This document shows positions 14,654-19,541 of a stretch of 19,541 nt of DNA, piece after piece. How positions within the stretch are numbered: position 1 is the stretch's first letter; every line of letters starts with the position of its first letter. The DNA lies in assembly GCA_050180015.1 (NCBI GenBank), contig JBFXEO010000028.1, forward strand, positions 1 to 19,541. Reading direction: 5' to 3'. The DNA comes from JBFXEO01 sp050180015 (lineage in GTDB: Bacteria > Bacteroidota > Bacteroidia > Bacteroidales > Tenuifilaceae). Both the position numbers and the translations under genes were made by a program. The notes under the pieces were generated by a model, which ran no database searches, was not told the origin of the DNA, and saw nothing but the letters and a program-made list of their open reading frames with translations.

Positions 14654-15586
14654 ATGGGCGTCACATTTAAAAGTATAGCGGTAGGATTTCTCGGTTTAAT
14701 TTTTTCATCGAACATGCTTGCCCAGCAGGAAGTTTCAGATACACTTGCGAAGTCGGAGGTTTATTTATCAGAATACCTTAAAAACATTGCTCGGGAAACA
14801 AGTGCCCAAAAACGCGACTCGTTCAGCAACTTGTTTAATAGCCTGTTCCAAAAAGTTTTGTCGGTTAACGGATCAATGGATTATTCGTTCGACTCGTTGG
14901 TACATGTTGGTAAGCTAACCTCGGAAAACAGAAAGGTTAGGGTTTATACATGGAATATTCCTCAGGCCGGGGGATACCAGAATTACTATGGATATATCCA
15001 AATTCGTGAGGATAACGGTGAAATAAAGCTGTTTGAGCTGAAGGATGGCAGGAGGGGAATAAAAGACCCAACATCGCAAACACTGTCGTGCCAAAACTGG
15101 ATGGCGGCACTTTACTACCAGATAGCCGGGTTCTCTGCTGGGCAACAGGAGTATTACGTGCTGTTGGGCTTCGATTTTAATAACTTATTTACATCAAAAA
15201 AAATTATTGAGGTTCTATCGGTCGATAAGGACGGGAGCCCTACGTTTGGACTACCTATTTTTAATGTTGATGGCAAAATGTTGCTATCGCGCGTGGTTTT
15301 TGAGTTTTCAGCCAGGGCCGTGGTAACCCTGAAATATTTGCCCAACGAAAAAGTTATTGTGTTTGACCATTTATCGCCGTCGAGGCCAGAGTATGCCGGT
15401 GAGTTGGAGTTCTACGGTCCCGACTCCTCGTTCGATGGCTTTAGGTTTGAGGATGGCGGGTGGGTATATGTTCGCGATTTGGATTTGCGGAATCCAAGGA
15501 GGCCAGTACCAAAGTCCGTTAGCTCTCCGGAAAATATAAAGGAGCCGGATTTTATATATAAACCATTATACGGAAAACCAGGCTAG
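14654..15586 (+). CDS. Secreted protein of unknown function
   Basis: A 310-residue protein I do not recognise. The N-terminus, MGVTFKSIAVGFLGLIFSSNMLAQQ, is a clear signal peptide with a likely cleavage after LAQ, so the product is exported. The mature part begins with a helical region (about 25-75), then turns to strand-rich, aromatic sequence: VYTWNIPQAGGYQNYYGYIQI, QNWMAALYYQIAGF, YYVLLGFDFNN and DGGWVYVRDLDLRNPRRP. There are no cysteine clusters, catalytic motifs or repeats I can name. It is probably co-translated with the aminotransferase, whose stop TGA is one base before this ATG; the alternative ATG at 14636 overlaps it by 17 bases and would put an aspartate inside the signal-peptide start. 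No promoter is seen between them. Confidence 0.8.
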   Translation: MGVTFKSIAVGFLGLIFSSNMLAQQEVSDTLAKSEVYLSEYLKNIARETSAQKRDSFSNLFNSLFQKVLSVNGSMDYSFDSLVHVGKLTSENRKVRVYTWNIPQAGGYQNYYGYIQIREDNGEIKLFELKDGRRGIKDPTSQTLSCQNWMAALYYQIAGFSAGQQEYYVLLGFDFNNLFTSKKIIEVLSVDKDGSPTFGLPIFNVDGKMLLSRVVFEFSARAVVTLKYLPNEKVIVFDHLSPSRPEYAGELEFYGPDSSFDGFRFEDGGWVYVRDLDLRNPRRPVPKSVSSPENIKEPDFIYKPLYGKPG

Positions 15587-15663
15587 CTGGATAAGGGCAT
15601 CTGCTTTGGCATTTTAAATTTACTTTCAGCAAATTACCATGTATATACTAAAAATTCTTACTG

Positions 15664-17703
15664 ATGAAAATTAATACAATGATTTTACTTACAGTTTCAG
15701 CAGCGGGATTGTTGATAACCGGCTGCAAAAATGAGGAAAAGGAGAAAAATCCATTTAAATGGCAGGTTGACCAGTTTGCCGATATTCGTATTATGCGATA
15801 TCAAATCCCGGAATTTGACTCGCTAGCCCCCAATCAACGTGTGCTTATTTACTATTTGAGCGAAGCTGCAAAATGCGGAAGGGATATTATTTGGGATCAG
15901 AACTACAAGTATAACCTAACAGTTCGTAACGTGTTGGAAGGTATTTATAATGGTTATACCGGAGATAGAAATAATACGGACTGGGATAACTTTATGGTTT
16001 ACCTGAAACGCGTTTGGTTCTCGAACGGAATTCACCATCACTACTCCAACGATAAGTTTAAACCGGATTTCACCAAAGAATATTTTGCCGAGCTGGTGCG
16101 CAATACCCCCATCGATAGGTTTGCAACCAGCTTAGGCTCCGCCGATAGCATAGTAAATACATTAACCCCTATCATTTTTGATCCTACCATTGCACCAAAA
16201 CGTTTAAACCAGGATGCCGGTGTTGATATGATTGAAGCATCGGCCTGCAACTACTACGAAGGGGTAACCCAGAAAGAAGCCGAAGACTTCTATGCAAAAA
16301 TGATGAACCCCAAGGATACAACGCCCATTTCATATGGCTTGAATTCTAAGTTGGTTAAGGCGAACGGAAAAATTTTCGATAGGGTTTGGAAAATTGATGG
16401 TATGTATGGTGCAGCCATTCAAAAAATTGTATTCTGGTTGGAAAAGGCCGCCGTTGTTGCCGAAAATGAAAATCAACGCAAGGTAATTCTTGCATTAGCT
16501 GATTACTACAAGAGTGGCGATTTGAAAAAGTTTGACGAGTACAATGTTCTTTGGGTAAACGATTTGGAATCAAACGTTGACTTTGTAAATGGTTTTATCG
16601 AAAACTATGGCGATCCGCTTGGCTACAAGGCTAGCTGGGAATCGGTTGTGGATTTTAAAAATATCGAGGCAACCCGTAGAACGCGGGTTATTAGCTCCAA
16701 CGCTCAATGGTTCGAGGACCATTCACCAATCGATGATAAATTCAAGAAAAAGGAAGTGAAGGGCGTTACCGCAAAGGTAATTACAGTTGCACAGCTTGGC
16801 GGCGACTGCTATCCATCAACGCCTATAGGAATCAACCTGCCAAATGCCGATTGGATTAGAAAGGACTATGGGTCAAAATCGGTTACCATGGATAATATAA
16901 CCTATGCCTACGATCAGGCTGCACAGGGCAATGGTTTTATGGAAGAGTTTGCATGGTCGAACGAGGAAATTGTACGGAATAAAAAGTACGGTTCTCTTGC
17001 CAGTAGTCTGCATACCGATTTGCACGAATGCCTAGGACATGGTTCTGGTCAGCTGGCCCCCGGGGTAAAGGGCGATGAGCTAAAAAATTATGGTTCGGCC
17101 CTAGAGGAAGCACGTGCCGATCTTTTTGCGCTTTACTACATTATGGACACTAAAATGGTTGACCTGGGGCTTATGCCCACTTTGGATGTTGCCAAAACCG
17201 AGTATAGCAGCTATATCCGTAACGGGCTTATGACCCAGCTAACCCGCATAGCATTGGGCAAGAACGTTGAGGAAGCCCACATGCGTAATCGCCAGCTAAT
17301 TGCGGATTGGTGCTACGAGAAAGGCAAAGCCGAGAATGTTATCGAGAAAAAAGAGCGCAACGGGAAAACTTACTTCGTAATAAACGACTATCAAAAGTTA
17401 AGAACACTGTTTGGCGATTTGCTTCGCGAAATACAGCGGATAAAATCAACTGGTGACTATGAGGCCGGTAAAAGCTTGATTGAAACGTACGCAGTTCAGG
17501 TTAATCCGGAGCTGCATAAAGAAGTCTTGGATAGATACAACAAGCTGAAACTTGCCCCCTATGGCGGTTTTATTAACCCTGAGTTGATACCCGTTTATCA
17601 GGGCGATAGCATTGTTGATGCTACGGTGGAATACCCCGACAGCTACGTTCAGCAAATGTGCGATTACTCGGAAAGATACAGCTGCTTACCTTTAGTAAAT
17701 TAA
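15664..17703 (+). CDS. Dipeptidyl peptidase III, M49 family, lipoprotein
   Basis: A 679-residue zinc metallopeptidase of family M49, which releases dipeptides from the N-terminus of oligopeptides. The zinc site is HECLGH (454-459) followed by GSGQLAPG, and the second motif is EEARAD (481-486), whose glutamate supplies the third ligand. The cysteine inside HECLGH matches the form I know from Bacteroides thetaiotaomicron DPP III, and the length is nearly the same. Unlike cytosolic eukaryotic DPP III, residues 1-21 form a lipoprotein signal ending in the lipobox LITG-C, with Cys21 as the lipidated residue. The sequence after it, KNEEKEKN, is acidic-rich. The product is therefore envelope-bound. 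The gene is monocistronic, with a terminator 25 bases after the stop; I found no clear promoter in 15587-15663. Confidence 0.95.
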   Translation: MKINTMILLTVSAAGLLITGCKNEEKEKNPFKWQVDQFADIRIMRYQIPEFDSLAPNQRVLIYYLSEAAKCGRDIIWDQNYKYNLTVRNVLEGIYNGYTGDRNNTDWDNFMVYLKRVWFSNGIHHHYSNDKFKPDFTKEYFAELVRNTPIDRFATSLGSADSIVNTLTPIIFDPTIAPKRLNQDAGVDMIEASACNYYEGVTQKEAEDFYAKMMNPKDTTPISYGLNSKLVKANGKIFDRVWKIDGMYGAAIQKIVFWLEKAAVVAENENQRKVILALADYYKSGDLKKFDEYNVLWVNDLESNVDFVNGFIENYGDPLGYKASWESVVDFKNIEATRRTRVISSNAQWFEDHSPIDDKFKKKEVKGVTAKVITVAQLGGDCYPSTPIGINLPNADWIRKDYGSKSVTMDNITYAYDQAAQGNGFMEEFAWSNEEIVRNKKYGSLASSLHTDLHECLGHGSGQLAPGVKGDELKNYGSALEEARADLFALYYIMDTKMVDLGLMPTLDVAKTEYSSYIRNGLMTQLTRIALGKNVEEAHMRNRQLIADWCYEKGKAENVIEKKERNGKTYFVINDYQKLRTLFGDLLREIQRIKSTGDYEAGKSLIETYAVQVNPELHKEVLDRYNKLKLAPYGGFINPELIPVYQGDSIVDATVEYPDSYVQQMCDYSERYSCLPLVN

Positions 17704-17727
17704 GGCAATGGCATGAATCTGAAAAGG

Positions 17728-17761
17728 GGTGATGGTAACCATTTAAACATCACCTTTTTTT
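17728..17761 (+). terminator. Terminator of the DPP III gene
   Basis: GGTGATG (17728-17734) pairs with CATCACC (17748-17754) around a 13-base loop that itself holds GGTAACC, followed by seven T. It lies 25 bases past the stop. Confidence 0.82.
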
Positions 17762-17792
17762 GTTCTGAATGTAAAACCTTATACTTTTATGC

Positions 17793-17841
17793 TTTCCGTT
17801 TCAGGTAATTTTTGTTACTTTTAGTTGCCGTATAAAATTTG
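17793..17841 (+). promoter_or_regulatory. Two overlapping candidate promoters for the pseudo-receiver gene
   Basis: Candidate 1 is TTTG (17811-17814), 19 bases, AAAATTTG (17834-17841), ending three bases before the ATG, so a leaderless start. Candidate 2 is TTTC (17793-17796), 19 bases, TACTTTTA (17816-17823), giving a leader of about 17 bases. Each is one base off in one or both boxes. Confidence 0.45.
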
Positions 17842-17844
17842 GAT

Positions 17845-18363
17845 ATGTATAATCCGCTGGGTGTAATGTATCGAACTTTTGTTTTTGTGGTGGAATTTAA
17901 TCAGGAATATACCCAAAAACTCATCGATGGAATTGAATGCACGGGGAGAACATCGATTATGAGTTTTCCGTTGGGGGAAAAGTTCATCGACCATATTATA
18001 AAGCAAAAAATCCGGCGGAACGATTTGCTGGTTGTGTTTCTGGGCTATAATTTTTTTGATGACTACAACCACGCCCTGATGAATGGTATAGAAATACTGG
18101 AATCGGTAAAGAAGATAAACCCACAGGTTGAGGTTGTAATGATGGCCAACGAGGATGAAAAAGAGTATGGCGCCCATGTTATGAAGCTTGGGGCCTTTGG
18201 GTTTTTTCCCAAGGACGATAGCATGGTAATTCGTGCCAACAATATATTGTTACATCTTTGTGGTAACAGAAATCTTCGGGCAAAAAAAAGGTTGCTGCTA
18301 ATTACTTTTATTGTATGGCTAACACTTCTTTGTTTGCTGGTTGGCTATTTTATTCTCTTTTAA
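17845..18363 (+). CDS. Membrane-tethered pseudo-receiver protein
   Basis: A 172-residue protein whose residues about 10-138 look like a CheY-type receiver domain without its active site. The third strand reads NDLLVVFLGYNFFDD, with Gly67 where the phosphoacceptor Asp should be. The Thr/Ser position is Ala101 (VVMMANEDE), and the acidic pair after strand 1 is absent. Helix 3 (GIEILESVKKINPQVEVVMM) and LGAFGFFPKDD, with the conserved Lys123, fit receivers well. After a basic stretch (NLRAKKR) comes one hydrophobic helix, about 150-172, at the very C-terminus, making it a tail-anchored protein with its domain in the cytosol. I prefer ATG 17845, with ATG 17866 as alternative. It stands alone between two transcription units. 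A non-phosphorylatable protein-interaction role at the membrane is an inference. Confidence 0.75.
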   Translation: MYNPLGVMYRTFVFVVEFNQEYTQKLIDGIECTGRTSIMSFPLGEKFIDHIIKQKIRRNDLLVVFLGYNFFDDYNHALMNGIEILESVKKINPQVEVVMMANEDEKEYGAHVMKLGAFGFFPKDDSMVIRANNILLHLCGNRNLRAKKRLLLITFIVWLTLLCLLVGYFILF

Positions 18364-18375
18364 GTTCTTGGTTTA

Positions 18376-18419
18376 CTGACAAACAAACAAAAAGCATGAC
18401 TGATTGTCAGCCATTGTCA
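18376..18419 (+). promoter_or_regulatory. TGTCA repeat cluster upstream of htpG
   Basis: ATTGTCA occurs at 18403-18409 and again at 18413-18419, a 10-base period, and its inverse TGAC/CTGACA occurs at 18397-18400 and 18376-18381. Looser copies, ATTGTCT (18458-18464) and ATTGCCC (18471-18477), follow. The layout suggests a regulator binding site for a heat-shock gene. No TTTG-N19-TAnnTTTG promoter is evident in 18364-18558. Confidence 0.45.
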
Positions 18420-18517
18420 TACTTGGAGTAATCGTATTAAATGCTGATAACCAAAATATTGTCTAATACTATTGCCCAATAAATCGTAAGCAAGCTACAT
18501 GGCACTCGGTTTGTCCG

Positions 18518-18531
18518 TAGGCGGATGCCTA
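18518..18531 (+). other. Short hairpin in the htpG leader
   Basis: TAGGC-GGAT-GCCTA, a perfect 5-bp stem with a 4-base loop, lies 28 bases before the htpG ATG. It could affect mRNA stability or translation, but stems this short arise by chance. Confidence 0.3.
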
Positions 18532-18558
18532 ATTATGTATAACCAAAAATAGTATAAC

Positions 18559-19541
18559 ATGCAAACAGGAAAAATTAATGTAACCACGGAGAATATTTTT
18601 CCCGTAATTAAAAAGTTTCTGTACTCCGATCACGAAATATTTCTTAGGGAGTTGATTTCAAATGCTGTCGATGCCACTCAAAAGATAAAGACGTTGGCTT
18701 CGGTTGGCGATTTTAAGGGCGAGTTGGGCGATCTTACAATTCGGGTTAAAATCGATTCAAAGGCGGGAACCCTTACCGTTTCCGATAGCGGGGTCGGAAT
18801 GACAGCCGATGAAATAGAAAAATATATCAACCAGATAGCGTTTTCAGGGGCAGAGGAATTCTTGGCGAAGTACAAGAACCAGTCAAACGGAATTATTGGC
18901 CATTTCGGGTTGGGCTTCTACTCATCGTTCATGGTAAGCGACAGGGTTGATATTATTACCCGTTCGTGGAAGGATGATGCTAAAGCCGTAAAATGGTCGT
19001 GTGATGGATCCCCGGATTTTACTATGGATGATGATGTGCAACGCGACAGCCGGGGAACAGACATTGTCTTACACCTAAGCGACGATTCAAAGGAATTTCT
19101 TGAAGAGTCGAGAATTAACGGCTTGCTGAACAAATACTGTAGGTTCCTCCCAATCGAAATTGCTTTTGGTACAGAAAAAGAGTGGAAGGATGGAAAGGAA
19201 GTTGACACCGGGAAGGACAAAATTATTAACGATACAAATCCTCTTTGGACTCGTAAACCAGTGGACTTAAAGGATGAGGATTACCAAAAGTTTTACCGTG
19301 ATTTGTACCCTGCCGCCGAGGAACCACTTTTTAATATCCATTTAAATGTTGATTATCCTTTCAACCTAACCGGAATTCTGTATTTCCCAAGGATAAAGAC
19401 CAACTTTGATATTCAAAAGAATAAAATACAGCTATACTGCAATCAGGTATTTGTTACGGACTCGGTGGAAGGCATTGTGCCCGAGTTCTTAACATTGCTG
19501 CATGGTGTAATCGACTCGCCCGATATCCCTTTAAATGTATC
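18559..19541 (+). CDS. htpG: Molecular chaperone HtpG (Hsp90), 3' end cut by window edge
   Basis: The first 327 codons of bacterial Hsp90, an ATP-driven cytosolic chaperone dimer; about half the usual 600-700 residues lie beyond the window. The GHKL ATPase domain is complete. Catalytic Glu31 and Asn35 are in FLRELISNAVDA, the ADP-binding DSGVGMT starts at Asp76, and the lid and glycine loop are IIGHFGLGFYSSFMVS (112-127). The middle domain begins near residue 230 and includes LTGILYFPRIKTNFDIQKN and LYCNQVFVTD, which holds the catalytic-loop region. The ATG at 18559 fits the family start (MQTGKINVTTENIF). The 195-base leader contains TGTCA repeats and a hairpin but no recognisable vegetative promoter, which suggests stress control. 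Confidence 0.96.
   Translation, partial: MQTGKINVTTENIFPVIKKFLYSDHEIFLRELISNAVDATQKIKTLASVGDFKGELGDLTIRVKIDSKAGTLTVSDSGVGMTADEIEKYINQIAFSGAEEFLAKYKNQSNGIIGHFGLGFYSSFMVSDRVDIITRSWKDDAKAVKWSCDGSPDFTMDDDVQRDSRGTDIVLHLSDDSKEFLEESRINGLLNKYCRFLPIEIAFGTEKEWKDGKEVDTGKDKIINDTNPLWTRKPVDLKDEDYQKFYRDLYPAAEEPLFNIHLNVDYPFNLTGILYFPRIKTNFDIQKNKIQLYCNQVFVTDSVEGIVPEFLTLLHGVIDSPDIPLNV

Noticed and set aside
17839..17844. TTG start for the pseudo-receiver gene
   Set aside because: It overlaps the best -7 box; the ATG two codons later is more likely.
18447..18548. Direct repeat ATAACCAAAA (18447-18456 and 18539-18548) in the htpG leader
   Set aside because: Ten AT-rich bases repeated 92 bases apart in an AT-rich leader can easily be chance; not counted as a feature.
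1..19541. Search for CRISPR arrays, insertion sequences, integrases, phage or toxin-antitoxin genes
   Set aside because: No regular repeat array, transposase, recombinase or paired small toxin/antitoxin genes were seen; tRNA genes here show no adjoining integrase or duplicated 3' end.

Overview
The window looks like an ordinary chromosomal stretch from a member of the Bacteroidota, probably Bacteroidales. Three things point there. Several genes sit behind promoters of the TTTG-N19-TAnnTTTG type and lack Shine-Dalgarno sequences. The lipoprotein peptidase closely resembles the Bacteroides-type dipeptidyl peptidase III (HECLGH motif). Small families such as a DUF6132-like protein are typical of that phylum. 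I see no insertion sequence, integrase, phage gene, CRISPR array or rRNA. The genus cannot be named from the sequence alone.

Region 1-2440 (minus strand): a small helix-turn-helix protein with its own terminator. It is followed by an HD-domain protein whose stop codon overlaps the start of a BaiN/HI0933-type flavoprotein. The flavoprotein runs off the left edge. Region 2600-3474 (plus): a HAD-IIB sugar-phosphatase-like hydrolase, possibly on a leaderless mRNA. Region 3482-7139 (minus): a likely four-gene operon in the order mqnA (futalosine-pathway menaquinone synthesis), corA (Mg/Co channel), an NfeD-type membrane protease, and a GNAT acetyltransferase.

Region 7300-10665 (plus): purB, then an MsbA-like ABC exporter, closed by a strong bidirectional terminator. 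Region 10669-11403: two minus-strand tRNA-Ser genes, CGA and UGA. Each has a clear Bacteroidota promoter and a CGAAGG/CCTTCG terminator hairpin. Between them lies a plus-strand DUF6132-like membrane protein. Region 11551-12681 (plus): an HU-family DNA-binding protein with promoter and terminator, then a SpoU/TrmH RNA 2'-O-methyltransferase starting directly after that terminator.

Region 12685-15586 (plus): a LytTR response regulator without a neighbouring kinase, a class III aminotransferase, and a secreted protein of unknown function. All three are tightly spaced. Region 15664-17761: a lipoprotein dipeptidyl peptidase III with its terminator. Region 17790-18363: a small protein with a degenerate receiver domain and a C-terminal membrane helix. 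Region 18364-19541: htpG, cut by the right edge, behind a leader with tandem ATTGTCA repeats spaced one helical turn apart.

Most of the content is housekeeping. The least explained items are the membrane-tethered pseudo-receiver, the repeat-rich htpG leader, the secreted protein at 14654-15586, and the possible surface export of the DPP III lipoprotein.
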